Positions 1-8,549 of a stretch of DNA of 64,000 bases are shown piece after piece. The translations under genes and the position numbers were made by a program. The notes under the pieces are model-generated. The model was not told where the DNA came from. It was given only the letters and a program-made list of their open reading frames with translations, and did not search any database. This stretch comes from SMWC01 sp045561055 (GTDB lineage Bacteria > Pseudomonadota > Gammaproteobacteria > Steroidobacterales > Rariloculaceae), in assembly GCA_045561055.1 (NCBI GenBank), contig JBJKYL010000017.1, positions 248,001-312,000 of the forward strand. The letters are read 5' to 3'. Within the stretch, counting starts at the first letter, position 1, and each line of letters begins with the position of its first letter.

Positions 1-76
1 TAGTGGGGGTTCGCTGGCGTGTTTGATTTGTCCAGCGATTGTCTCGCGCCGCATTAGTCAATAAAGGGGTATCGCT

Positions 77-1243
77 ATGCTTCCGGATCTAGAAACTCAA
101 AGGCGCAAGATCCTAAAGGGCGGGATTGCTGTTAGTGCAGCTGCTACGGTAACTGGCTTACCTTTTTGGTCGAAGTTGGCCTTAGCCCAAAGCGAAGAAC
201 TCGTCCCGTTTACAGATATGCCTGAAGGCTTTGTTGCTCCTCCGGTTTCACCGGGCGCGATTCATTTTCTCGACACGCGTTATATCGACTCGTTTTATAC
301 GCCGACAGATGATTTTTACATCATTCAGCATTACAACCAACCAGTTATCTCCGAACAAGACTTCTCACTTCGAGTGACAGGAATGGTTGATAATCCAATG
401 AATATCAGTTTTGCTGATATTCAAAATCGTCCGAAAATGGAAATTGATGCCGGTTTTGAGTGTGGGGGTAACCGTGCCGCTTTGTTTCATGGCCTAATCG
501 GCAATGCTAGCTGGGGTGGTACAAGTCTGCGTGACTTATTGCTTGAGGCTGGGATACAAAATAACGGTAAAGAAGTCGTTTTCTACGGCGCCGATAAAAA
601 TAGTGAGAGTGTTCGTGGTGTTGAGATCGAACAGAATTTTGCACGGAGCATGTATTTCTCAGATGCGCTCCGCCCAGAAGTAATGTTAGCTTATGAGATG
701 AACGGTGAGCCTTTGAATCTTTATCATGGAGCTCCGGTACGGCTAATTGTTCCTGGTAGATATGGTGTGTCTAACGTGAAATGGCTGAATCAGATACATA
801 TTCAAGATCGACGTTTTATGGGACGATTTATGGCGCGTGACTATGTCACCCTGAGTCGTCGCGATATCGGTGGAGTTGAACGCTGGGAGGAACGATCTGT
901 TACCAAAATGCAGCTAAAATCGGTGATAGTTCGAGTGACGCGTCTCGACAACCTACACAAGATAACCGGTTTCGTTCTCAATGATGGGACCCCGCTTAGA
1001 TCTGTCGAAGTAAAAATTGATGAGGGTCCTTGGCAGGCTGCCGAGGTTAATTCTCAGTCGACCCAATATTCCTGGAAACTTTTTAGTTACTCGTGGAACA
1101 ATGCCGTCCCTGGAGAACACACGATTGTATCTAGAGTGACCGATATCAATGGGCAGATTCAAGCAACTGCAGACCAGATGCCTGAGAAGCCGACGCACTG
1201 GGAGAATCACGCGCAATTTCCAAGAACCGTGCTGATTTCCTGA
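77..1243 (+). CDS. Exported sulfite oxidase-family molybdopterin oxidoreductase
   Basis: A 388-residue protein of the sulfite oxidase / SorA-like family. Residues 9-12 hold a twin-arginine pair followed by KILKGG and a hydrophobic stretch to about residue 37 (ALA-Q), which fits Tat export of a folded cofactor protein. The molybdenum-binding domain follows, with the segment GFECGGNR around residues 126-133; Cys129 sits where the family has its molybdenum thiolate ligand. The last ~110 residues fit the Mo-co dimerisation domain. No cytochrome subunit gene lies next to it, so the electron acceptor and true substrate (sulfite or another compound) are unknown. The start follows AAGGGG at a good distance. 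It heads a group of exported proteins running to 4.4 kb. Confidence 0.9.
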   Translation: MLPDLETQRRKILKGGIAVSAAATVTGLPFWSKLALAQSEELVPFTDMPEGFVAPPVSPGAIHFLDTRYIDSFYTPTDDFYIIQHYNQPVISEQDFSLRVTGMVDNPMNISFADIQNRPKMEIDAGFECGGNRAALFHGLIGNASWGGTSLRDLLLEAGIQNNGKEVVFYGADKNSESVRGVEIEQNFARSMYFSDALRPEVMLAYEMNGEPLNLYHGAPVRLIVPGRYGVSNVKWLNQIHIQDRRFMGRFMARDYVTLSRRDIGGVERWEERSVTKMQLKSVIVRVTRLDNLHKITGFVLNDGTPLRSVEVKIDEGPWQAAEVNSQSTQYSWKLFSYSWNNAVPGEHTIVSRVTDINGQIQATADQMPEKPTHWENHAQFPRTVLIS

Positions 1244-1343
1244 TCTACTTAGATTTATGGAGATTTGTTTTGGAGGTGATACTGATATTGGTTTCGGATA
1301 GGGAGTTGAGTAACATTTTTACTAGAGACCCGCTAGGTAAATC

Positions 1344-2183
1344 ATGCTAGCTAAGCTTATCGCTACCCCTCAAATTATCACGAGAGATATATCTTTAATA
1401 GGGGTTATTGTCTCGAGCATAGCCTTTTTAGTGGCTCCTAATTTTGCCGTTTCGCAGTCATCCGATAGGATCTCGGCTGAAGGTGGCGACATTGTTATAA
1501 CGCCTATTATTCATTCCAGTGCGCAAGTGGAATATGCGGGTCTAGTGATTCATGTCGATCCTTGGAGTGTCGGTGATCTTTCAGAGGCGAAACCAGCGGA
1601 TCTGATCTTGGTGACCGATGACCCTTCGCATCACCTTGATCCCGAAGCAATTGTTCAGCTCCGTAAAACTAATGCGCCGGTTGTGTTGACCGAAACCGCG
1701 CATGTTAGGTTTCCATATGGCGTTGTTCTCGCGAATGGCGAGACCGGCCTCTTCGCTGGTATTCAAGTTGAGGCGGTAGGTGCATACGATCTGACTCCTG
1801 GAGAACCTTACCATCCAAAAGGGGAGGCAAATGGGTATGTAATCACTTTAGGCGGGGTACGTTTGTTCTTTTCTGGGGTAGGGGAGTGTGTACCGGAGAT
1901 TCGCGCTTTGCAGAATATTCACGTTGCAGTAATGCCAATGAATCTCCCTGTAGATCGGATGCGGCCAATTCCAGTGGCTGAATGTGTGAAGACCTTCAGG
2001 CCGAAGATAGTCTATCTAAACCACTATGATCGGCTTTATTCGAACTGGCTCAGTAACCCCCAAGGCTCCCCCCCGCTTGACGTGCAAAATACGCCTGCTA
2101 CGATTAATGCGTTTCGACAAGCAATTCAAGGTGAAGGCATTGAATTTCGGGACGCTAGTTGGTATCCGCCAAGGCCCGAATAG
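1344..2183 (+). CDS. Exported metallo-beta-lactamase-fold protein with degenerate metal site
   Basis: A 279-residue protein with an N-terminal hydrophobic segment (residues 15-38) consistent with a signal peptide. The body matches the UlaG-like MBL-fold family: DPWSVGD, then a strand-turn reading LVTDDPSHHLDPEAI, later GVRLFFSGVGE and a C-terminal NHYD. Canonical relatives of this exported type, as I recall them, read TDxHGDHLD and FSGDTE at these places. Here the first reads TDDPSHHLD (residues 91-99) and the second SGVGE (177-181), so a metal-ligand His, an Asp and the later Asp appear to be lost. The fold looks intact over its whole length, so it may be a non-catalytic or altered paralogue rather than a pseudogene. 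The ribosome-binding site is weak. Confidence 0.8.
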   Translation: MLAKLIATPQIITRDISLIGVIVSSIAFLVAPNFAVSQSSDRISAEGGDIVITPIIHSSAQVEYAGLVIHVDPWSVGDLSEAKPADLILVTDDPSHHLDPEAIVQLRKTNAPVVLTETAHVRFPYGVVLANGETGLFAGIQVEAVGAYDLTPGEPYHPKGEANGYVITLGGVRLFFSGVGECVPEIRALQNIHVAVMPMNLPVDRMRPIPVAECVKTFRPKIVYLNHYDRLYSNWLSNPQGSPPLDVQNTPATINAFRQAIQGEGIEFRDASWYPPRPE

Positions 2184-2322
2184 AAATAGGTAAAGTTGAT
2201 TTATATTTGATGATCTTGGAATCGTAACTCGAGAAGGGTACATACGCGGCTATCAGACGTGCCGCTCTCCTTACGAAAGAAGCCCAAAAAAATTAACAAA
2301 ACGTTGCAAAAAGGATAATGAA

Positions 2323-3372
2323 ATGAATCATCGCGTATCGCTCGCAGTCCTGTCGCTCTTCGCATTAGCGACTCATCCTGTTCACGCGCATCACGCGGCT
2401 GCAGCCACTTTTGATACATCGGAAGACGTTGAAATTGAAGGCTTCGTGACGGATTTTAGTTTCGCTAATCCTCATATCAATATTTATGTCATGGTGACTG
2501 ACGATAATGGAGCTGAGACTGAATGGGTAGCGACTGGACCAGCGGTAGCAGGGTTTCGTCGCTGGGGGTGGACTGAAGATATGCTTGAAGGGGGCGAGTA
2601 TGTCAGGCTCGTCGGAAGGGCAGCCCGCCATGGTGGTCCCATGATTCTAATGGAGAGAGCTGATATCGAAGGCGGTAGCCTTCTCGAGCTCGATCCTGCT
2701 GATGGATCCCTCATTCGCGTTTTAACCGGACCTAGCCCAGATCAGACACCCGATGATTTGATAAGACCTGGTCTCACTCTCGCTGATGGTCGGCCAAATC
2801 TTAGTGGTACCTGGCTGGCGGGAGAGCCCGGTAGCGGATCACCTCAGGCTGCTCCCCAATACAATGAGATTGGCCAGGGATTGCAAGATGCCTTTGATCC
2901 AACGCAAGACCCTGCCTATACGCAATGCGAACCTCGGGGGCTGGTAGGAATTATTACCCAAATTCAGTCGGTAAGAGTGATGCAACACGACGATTACGTG
3001 GTAATAGAGAATGAAGGAACTGGGACGCGCCGATTGATTTACCTCGATGGACGGTCCGCTAACTTCAATGATCATACGCGGCTTGGTCACTCGAGAGCTC
3101 GCTACGAAGGTGATGCACTGGTTATAGAAACAAATCAACTACTCGGTGGTTTTACGACCGGTCGCGGTAACCCACTCAGTGATATGCTGACAATTGTGGA
3201 AACTTACCGCCGGGCGGACGATGCGGAGAACGCTGCTCTTGCGATGAGTTTGGTGATTAATGACCCTGGTTATTTGTCCGCACCTTGGGAACGAAGCTGG
3301 AGGAAGTTTCAGACTCTAAACTATGAGTTTGCAAGGACCGATTGTCGGCTCCCGGTGCGTGGGGATATTTAA
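2323..3372 (+). CDS. Exported DUF6152-type protein, copy 1
   Basis: A 349-residue exported protein with a signal peptide of about 23 residues ending HPVHA-HHA. The N-terminal ~115 residues fit DUF6152: HHAAA near the mature N-terminus, a segment IEGFVTDFSFANPHINIYV, then W-rich and GEYVRLVGRAARHGGP motifs. The remaining ~230 residues are the longer C-terminal part found in some relatives, with NLSGTW, CEPRGLVGI, GTRRLIYLDGR and GHSRARYEGDALVIET. Family function is unknown; repeated His and Asp/Glu suggest ligand or metal binding, which is inference. It shares TAATG with the next gene, which is a paralogue, so the two are probably cotranslated. Confidence 0.85.
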   Translation: MNHRVSLAVLSLFALATHPVHAHHAAAATFDTSEDVEIEGFVTDFSFANPHINIYVMVTDDNGAETEWVATGPAVAGFRRWGWTEDMLEGGEYVRLVGRAARHGGPMILMERADIEGGSLLELDPADGSLIRVLTGPSPDQTPDDLIRPGLTLADGRPNLSGTWLAGEPGSGSPQAAPQYNEIGQGLQDAFDPTQDPAYTQCEPRGLVGIITQIQSVRVMQHDDYVVIENEGTGTRRLIYLDGRSANFNDHTRLGHSRARYEGDALVIETNQLLGGFTTGRGNPLSDMLTIVETYRRADDAENAALAMSLVINDPGYLSAPWERSWRKFQTLNYEFARTDCRLPVRGDI

Positions 3373-4406
3373 TGAGATTTACAAGGCTATTTGTACTTGG
3401 GCTGACTTTTAGTATTACGCCTGCACATGCACACCATTCGTTTGCGGCAACTTTTACTGAGAATATTATCGTCGTTGAAGGAGTCGTTGAAACGCTAAAA
3501 TTCAGTAACCCGCATGTGATCGTCTATTTTAACGTTACTGGCGAAGATGGTGAGGTTACCCAGTGGTTGGGTGAAGGTGCGGCGGCTACAAATTATCGCG
3601 GAAGAGGATGGAACCAAGACACGCTTGTGGCGGGCGACTATATTCGAATAACCGGTGCATCGAGTCGTAATGGCTCGCCTATGGTTTCAGCGGTTGAGGA
3701 GGGGAGCATCCAGTTTGTTGATCCTGATTCGGGCCTTGTTGTCGGAACGCCCGGGGGGCAACGCATAGAAAGATTGGGGGTTTTTGATAAGCCACTCCAG
3801 TTAGCAAATGGTTTGCCTAACATCTCAGGAGCCTGGACCGGAGAGGCAACGGGGCGCGTCGGACGGCCTATTTTACATGTACCGCCCCTTCCTTTTAATG
3901 AAGTCGGTAAAGCTTTACAGGCTAAATTTGATCCCGTTAACGATCCGCAAGTTCGTTGTGAGCCGCCGGGATTAGTTCGCCAGGCAGGTTTTACACCCCA
4001 TCCCGTACGAATAGAGCAAAACAGCGATCATGTAGTTATTTACTACGAAGAATATGCGGGGCTTCGCACAATTTATTTCGATGATCGTGATTTGGTCGGT
4101 GGCGCTGAGAAAACACACCTCGGACAGTCAATTGCGCGGTACGAGGATCAGAAGCTAATTATAGAATCCACTCATTTGTTGCCGAATCTCGTGGCGACGA
4201 ACGGTAATGAGCTTACTGATCAAACAACGACCGTTGAGACGTATTACCGTAAAGACAAGCTAGATGGACGGGCGGTACTCGCGTTAGATCTGGTGGCTAC
4301 CGATCCTGGGCATTTGACTGAGCCCTGGACTATAAGCTGGGAAAAATATGCCGAGAGAAATTACGAATTCATCGAGGTTGAGTGTGAGATCCCATTGGGT
4401 CAATAG
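3372..4406 (+). CDS. Exported DUF6152-type protein, copy 2
   Basis: A 344-residue paralogue of the preceding protein, with the same layout: signal peptide ending PAHA-HHSFAATF, a DUF6152 N-terminal domain (FSNPHVIVYF, GDYIRITGASSRNGSP), and the long C-terminal region (NISGAW, CEPPGLVRQ, LRTIYFDDRD, GQSIARYEDQKLIIES, EPWTISWEKYAERNYEF). I place the start at the ATG overlapping the stop of copy 1, because a start 30 bases upstream adds residues before the signal peptide. The pair looks like a tandem duplication. A decayed third copy of the C-terminal end is recognisable at 4821-4871. Confidence 0.85.
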   Translation: MRFTRLFVLGLTFSITPAHAHHSFAATFTENIIVVEGVVETLKFSNPHVIVYFNVTGEDGEVTQWLGEGAAATNYRGRGWNQDTLVAGDYIRITGASSRNGSPMVSAVEEGSIQFVDPDSGLVVGTPGGQRIERLGVFDKPLQLANGLPNISGAWTGEATGRVGRPILHVPPLPFNEVGKALQAKFDPVNDPQVRCEPPGLVRQAGFTPHPVRIEQNSDHVVIYYEEYAGLRTIYFDDRDLVGGAEKTHLGQSIARYEDQKLIIESTHLLPNLVATNGNELTDQTTTVETYYRKDKLDGRAVLALDLVATDPGHLTEPWTISWEKYAERNYEFIEVECEIPLGQ

Positions 4407-4435
4407 GAATTTCTCAGTGCTTAAATAGGCTGTGA

Positions 4436-4777
4436 TCAGGGCCCCACGCGATCAATCCGCTCGGCACCAAATAGCGTCCATCCAATGTCATCTCGTCCGC
4501 TGTCGAGAACTACCTCATACACGATCTCCGGTGGGTTGCTGCGGACGTATTCACGCAAACGTGTCCACTGATTGAATTGCAGACGTGTCTCTGGTCTCCA
4601 GCTAACCTGACCGAGAGACTCTCCGTCAAGAATGGCTCCGTAGGCGACGAGGATGTTCTGTGTCTCTGGTAGCCAGTCGACATCGCCCATCGCAATACTA
4701 ACAACGCTGTTCGGTCCCTGTTGTTCGGACTGCCAAAGCATTAGCGGAGAGTTAAACGCAGAGTAAATCTTAGTCAA
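4436..4777 (-). pseudogene. C-terminal fragment of an arylsulfotransferase (ASST)-like gene
   Basis: An open frame of 113 codons whose product resembles only the C-terminal end of bacterial arylsulfate sulfotransferase-like beta-propeller proteins: the blade motif GDVDWLPETQNILVAYG and the terminal PEIVYEVVL...GWTLFGAERIDRV. Whole family members have several hundred residues, and the frame has a stop a few codons upstream of its TTG, so the N-terminal three quarters are missing. It lies tail-to-tail with the DUF6152 pair and on the 3' side of tRNA-Asn. I read it as a relic; a short functional protein is possible but there is no good ribosome-binding site. Confidence 0.6.
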
Positions 4778-4820
4778 GACTTCATAAAATCACACTAATT
4801 TAGGTAAGTATTCCAGCTAA

Positions 4821-4871
4821 GATGGCGCAGAATATGCCGAGAGAGATTACAAATACACCAAGGTTGCCTGA
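4821..4871 (+). pseudogene. Decayed C-terminus of a third DUF6152-type gene
   Basis: One frame of this segment reads EYAERDYKYTKVA and then stops, which parallels EKYAERNYEFIEVE at the end of the DUF6152 copy 2 gene (about 4345-4382). The two DNA stretches agree at roughly 31 of 38 positions, including a shared 14-base run AATATGCCGAGAGA. A one-base shift and an upstream stop break the frame, so only the tail of a former paralogue is left. It lies just before the 3' end of tRNA-Asn. Confidence 0.55.
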
Positions 4872-4880
4872 GCAGTAATT

Positions 4881-4956
4881 TGGCTCCCCGGGCCGGACTC
4901 GAACCAGCGACAAGTTGATTAACAGTCAACCGCTCTACCAACTGAGCTACCGGGGA
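4881..4956 (-). tRNA. tRNA-Asn (anticodon GTT)
   Basis: On the minus strand the sequence folds as a 76-base tRNA with encoded CCA. The acceptor stem TCCCCGG pairs with CCGGGGA, the D arm contains AGCTCAGTTGGTAGAGC, the anticodon loop CTGTTAA gives GTT, and the T arm has GGTTCGAGTCC. All stems are intact. Confidence 0.97.
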
Positions 4957-4987
4957 ACTGTACTAAGAAATGGCTAACGAATTCTGC

Positions 4988-4999
4988 GAGAACGTTCTC
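4988..4999. promoter_or_regulatory. 12-bp palindrome upstream of tRNA-Asn
   Basis: GAGAACGTTCTC is a perfect inverted repeat 32 to 43 bases upstream of the tRNA-Asn 5' end on the minus strand, i.e. in its promoter region. Its core AGAACGTTCT recurs inside a longer palindrome at 56058-56075. It could be an operator; no regulator is identified. Confidence 0.35.
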
Positions 5000-5131
5000 T
5001 CTAAGTCAATCTCTATAAAGTTTTATTATATAAATCAAATGATTATTTTTATTTTATGAAGTTTGTAGTTAATGAGCAGCCTGACAGAGGTTCATGATCG
5101 AAAAGGTATTGATTCTCCACTTTACACGTTA

Positions 5132-6316
5132 TCAAGCCGCCAAAAATGTTTTCATCCGGTCAAGCGCTTTTTCTAGGGTGTCTAAATCAGCAGCAAAGGA
5201 AAAACGCAGATGATTGGCTGCACCGAAAGCTGAGCCCGGAACAAGTGCTACACCGGTTTCGGTTAGTAATCGTTCGCAGAATTGGACGTCATCAGCAACC
5301 CCTATAACTTCTATAGCTTCCTGAATATTTGGGAACACATAAAAAGCACCGTCTGCAGGTTGGCACTCGAACCCCTTTAATTCATTGAGTTGCTCAACAA
5401 CCATTGAATGTCGTTTTCTGAAAATTTCACATTTTTCTTTTACAAAAGATTGATCCCCTGTAAGTGCTGCGCAGGCGGCGGCCTGGGATATAGTGGAAGG
5501 ACTCGTGGTGCTTTGACTCTGAATAGTTGTCATCGCTGTGATGAGGTCGATTGGGCCAGCAGCATAGCCTATCCGCCAGCCGGTCATGGAATAGCATTTT
5601 GAGACTCCATTTACCGTTAATACACGGCCGCTCAATTCTGGACAGGCGGTCAGTAGGCTACAAAAAGGCTTTTCACCCCAGTAGATATGTTCGTAGATGT
5701 CGTCCGTGATAACGAATATGCGCGGATTCTCCTCTAATACTGCGGCTAGCGCATGCCAGTCCGATCGGGTATAAACTGATCCCGTTGGATTAGACGGGCT
5801 ATTGATGATTAATGCGCGAGTTCGTTCAGTTATAGCCGTCTTAAATTGGTTCGCAGACATTCGAAAACCCTGATCTTGGCGCGTGCGCACTATTGTTGGT
5901 TCGGCGTTAGTCAGGCGCACCATTTCCGGAAAAGAAACCCAGTAAGGTGACGGGATGATGACTTCGTCTCCGGCCTCTAGTAAGGCCTGGCAGGCGTTGT
6001 AGCACGACTGCTTACCGCCGTTCGAGACGATAATCTGGTCTATATCGAAATCGAGATCATTGTCTCGGCGAAATTTGTCCCGGATAGCGGCCTTTAGAGA
6101 ACGTGCCCCGTCTATTGCGGTGTATTTTGTATTGCCATCCTGAATAGCCTTGCAAGCTGCCTCGCTTACATGCGAAGGAGAGGAAAAATCCGGTTCACCG
6201 ACGCTGAGGGCAATGATATCCTTACCTTCTTCGCGAAGCTTAACGGCTAGCCCCGTGATCGATACGGTTGTTGAGGGACGGATTCTCTGGACACGTTGGG
6301 CCAGCCGGAGATTCAT
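5132..6316 (-). CDS. aspC: Class I aspartate/aromatic aminotransferase (subgroup Ib)
   Basis: A 394-residue PLP-dependent fold-type I aminotransferase transferring amino groups between aspartate (or related amino acids) and 2-oxoglutarate in the cytoplasm. Visible motifs are SVGEPDFSSPSHV near residue 40, NGGKQSCYNAC in the cofactor pocket, SPSNPTGSVY, and the PLP lysine in NGVSKCYSMTGWRIGYAAGP. Length fits subgroup Ib. Its ATG follows GAAGG. It is transcribed divergently from uvrB, a neighbourhood also seen in pseudomonads. Symbol usage (aspC/aatA) varies; exact substrate preference cannot be read from sequence. Confidence 0.9.
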   Translation of the reverse strand: MNLRLAQRVQRIRPSTTVSITGLAVKLREEGKDIIALSVGEPDFSSPSHVSEAACKAIQDGNTKYTAIDGARSLKAAIRDKFRRDNDLDFDIDQIIVSNGGKQSCYNACQALLEAGDEVIIPSPYWVSFPEMVRLTNAEPTIVRTRQDQGFRMSANQFKTAITERTRALIINSPSNPTGSVYTRSDWHALAAVLEENPRIFVITDDIYEHIYWGEKPFCSLLTACPELSGRVLTVNGVSKCYSMTGWRIGYAAGPIDLITAMTTIQSQSTTSPSTISQAAACAALTGDQSFVKEKCEIFRKRHSMVVEQLNELKGFECQPADGAFYVFPNIQEAIEVIGVADDVQFCERLLTETGVALVPGSAFGAANHLRFSFAADLDTLEKALDRMKTFLAA

Positions 6317-6398
6317 TACTGGTACCTTCAGAGGCGGTAATTAAGTGGCTATTTTAATGGGTTGCTAGAGTATCACCAAGTATTTACCTTACATATAG

Positions 6399-8402
6399 AT
6401 GTCCGATCAGCGCTTTTTTCTTCAATCAGACTTTCAACCTTCTGGTGACCAACCGGAAGCGATTGGGAAGCTCGTTGAAGGTATCGAGGACGGTTTGGCT
6501 AAACAGACGCTACTTGGCGTCACGGGTTCAGGTAAAACATATACGATGGCGAATGTCATTGGGGAGTTACGTCGGCCTACATTAATTCTCGCTCACAACA
6601 AAACTCTTGCGGCGCAACTTTATGGAGAAATGCGAGAATTCTTTCCGAAAAACTCGGTAGAGTATTTCGTTTCATACTATGATTATTATCAGCCAGAAGC
6701 TTATGTGCCAGCATCGGATACTTATATAGCAAAAGACGCATCTATAAACAGTTATATCGAGCAGATGCGACTATCGGCAACAAAAGCGTTGCTAGAGAGA
6801 TCAGATACCATCATTGTTGCAACGGTATCGGCTATCTACGGATTAGGAGACCCAAAAGCCTACCACGGTATGGTGCTGCATCTTGTGCGTGGTGAGGTAA
6901 TCGACCAACGAGAATTTCTAAGGCGTCTAGCTGAGCTTCAGTATACGCGAAATCCAATAGAGCTCTCCCAGGGAACTTATCGTGTTCGGGGCGATGTCAT
7001 AGAGATATTTCCGGCTGAATCTGAACGAGAGGCTATCCGGATTGAGTTGTTTGATAAGGAAATAGAGGGAATAAGTTTTTTCGACCCATTGACTGGCGAG
7101 ATGGTCCGCAAGGTTCCGCGGGCAACGATTTATCCAAAAACGCACTATGTTACTCCACGGAAAATTTTAGTTGCCGCTGTCGATCAGATACGCGGAGACC
7201 TCGCTATTCGGCTAGAAGAGTTACGCTCAAAGAACAAACTTGTTGAAGCACAACGTTTGGAGCAGCGTACGCGGCTTGATATCGAAATGATAATGGAAAT
7301 TGGGTACTGTGCGGGCATAGAAAATTACTCTCGCTATCTGTCGGGCCGTCAACCGGGCGAACCACCACCGACTCTGTTCGATTATCTTCCTTCTGATGCG
7401 TTGCTGTTCGTGGACGAAAGTCACGCAACGATCCCCCAGCTAGGAGGCATGTATCGAGGTGATCGATCAAGAAAAGAGACCCTTGTTGAATATGGTTTTC
7501 GCCTCCCATCTGCACTTGACAATAGGCCATTACGTTTCGATGAGTATGAACGTTTAGCACCACAAACAATATTTGTCTCAGCAACGCCGCGATCATATGA
7601 ATATGATTGTTCCAATCAGGTTGTTGAGCAAGTAGTGCGGCCGACAGGTCTAGTGGATCCGAAAGTTGAAGTTCGATCGGCCGGTATACAAGTTGACGAT
7701 GTCCTATCAGAGATTACTAAGCGCGCATCACTCGATGAGCGGGTGCTGATCACAACTCTTACAAAACGTATGGCCGAAGATCTCACCGAATATCTACAGG
7801 AACATGGTGTCCGTGTCAGATACCTTCATTCGGATATCGATACTGTAGAACGAACTGAAATTATTCGCGATCTTCGCCTCGGCGAGTTCGACGTGCTTGT
7901 CGGGATTAATCTACTACGTGAAGGGCTTGATATGCCGGAGGTTTCTCTTGTTGCTATATTTGACGCGGATAAAGAAGGGTTTTTACGCTCCGATAGCGCA
8001 CTGATTCAGACTATAGGTCGAGCAGCAAGGAACCAGCGTGGTAAAGCGATTCTCTATGCTGATCGATTGACGGGCTCGATGGAGCGGGCTATCGACGAGA
8101 CTAATCGCCGGCGTAAGCGTCAGATTAGTTACAATGAAGAGCACAAAATAAAACCAAAGACCATTCGCAAAAATGTGCGAGATATTATGGAGGGTGCACG
8201 ATCAACGTCGAGAGGTAGGCTGAAATACAGGGTTCGTAATGTGGATAAGTATCGGGATCTTACTCCGGAACAGATCGAGAGTCAGCTTGATTCGTTAGAG
8301 AAAACGATGTTCAGTCACGCTCGCGACTTAGAATTCGAGAAAGCTGCTCAGTTACGTGATGAAATTGCCTTGGTTCGTCAGGAACGGCTCAGGCTACCTT
8401 AG
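6399..8402 (+). CDS. uvrB: Excinuclease ABC subunit B
   Basis: The 667-residue UvrB helicase-like subunit of nucleotide excision repair, which verifies DNA damage and recruits UvrC. Walker A is GVTGSGKT (40-47). The damage-inserting beta-hairpin region YYDYYQPEAYVPASDTYI follows near residue 95, DESH is the Walker B-type motif, and helicase motifs include SATPRSYE, LREGLDMPEVSL and QTIGRAARN. The C-terminal UVR domain (EKTMFSHARDLEFEKAAQLRDEI region) binds UvrC/UvrA. Full length and intact. I see no clear SOS box in the 82-base divergent spacer. Confidence 0.98.
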   Translation: MSDQRFFLQSDFQPSGDQPEAIGKLVEGIEDGLAKQTLLGVTGSGKTYTMANVIGELRRPTLILAHNKTLAAQLYGEMREFFPKNSVEYFVSYYDYYQPEAYVPASDTYIAKDASINSYIEQMRLSATKALLERSDTIIVATVSAIYGLGDPKAYHGMVLHLVRGEVIDQREFLRRLAELQYTRNPIELSQGTYRVRGDVIEIFPAESEREAIRIELFDKEIEGISFFDPLTGEMVRKVPRATIYPKTHYVTPRKILVAAVDQIRGDLAIRLEELRSKNKLVEAQRLEQRTRLDIEMIMEIGYCAGIENYSRYLSGRQPGEPPPTLFDYLPSDALLFVDESHATIPQLGGMYRGDRSRKETLVEYGFRLPSALDNRPLRFDEYERLAPQTIFVSATPRSYEYDCSNQVVEQVVRPTGLVDPKVEVRSAGIQVDDVLSEITKRASLDERVLITTLTKRMAEDLTEYLQEHGVRVRYLHSDIDTVERTEIIRDLRLGEFDVLVGINLLREGLDMPEVSLVAIFDADKEGFLRSDSALIQTIGRAARNQRGKAILYADRLTGSMERAIDETNRRRKRQISYNEEHKIKPKTIRKNVRDIMEGARSTSRGRLKYRVRNVDKYRDLTPEQIESQLDSLEKTMFSHARDLEFEKAAQLRDEIALVRQERLRLP

Positions 8403-8474
8403 CTTCCTGGTATCAGAAAAAATCCTATAATACTTGAGTTTTGGTATCAGAACTAGTTATCGTTGCTTGGATTC

Positions 8475-8549
8475 AGGCGCGTAGCTCAGTGGTAGAGCAC
8501 CACCTTGACATGGTGGGGGTCGGTGGTTCGATCCCACTCGCGCCTACCA
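8475..8549 (+). tRNA. tRNA-Val (anticodon GAC)
   Basis: A 75-base tRNA with encoded CCA. Acceptor stem AGGCGCG/CGCGCCT, D arm TAGCTCAGTGGTAGAGC, anticodon loop TTGACAT giving GAC, and T arm GGTGGTTCGATCCCACT. A perfect TATAAT lies at 8426-8431, about 45 bases upstream, and may be its -10 element although no good -35 is spaced before it. A 7-bp stem (AATCTCG/CGAGATT, 8583-8608) lies downstream without a T-run. Confidence 0.97.

Noticed and set aside
1..76. 3' end of an upstream gene at the window start
   Set aside because: The first bases include an immediate stop in one frame and no recognisable protein end; only the ribosome-binding site of the molybdoenzyme gene is clear.
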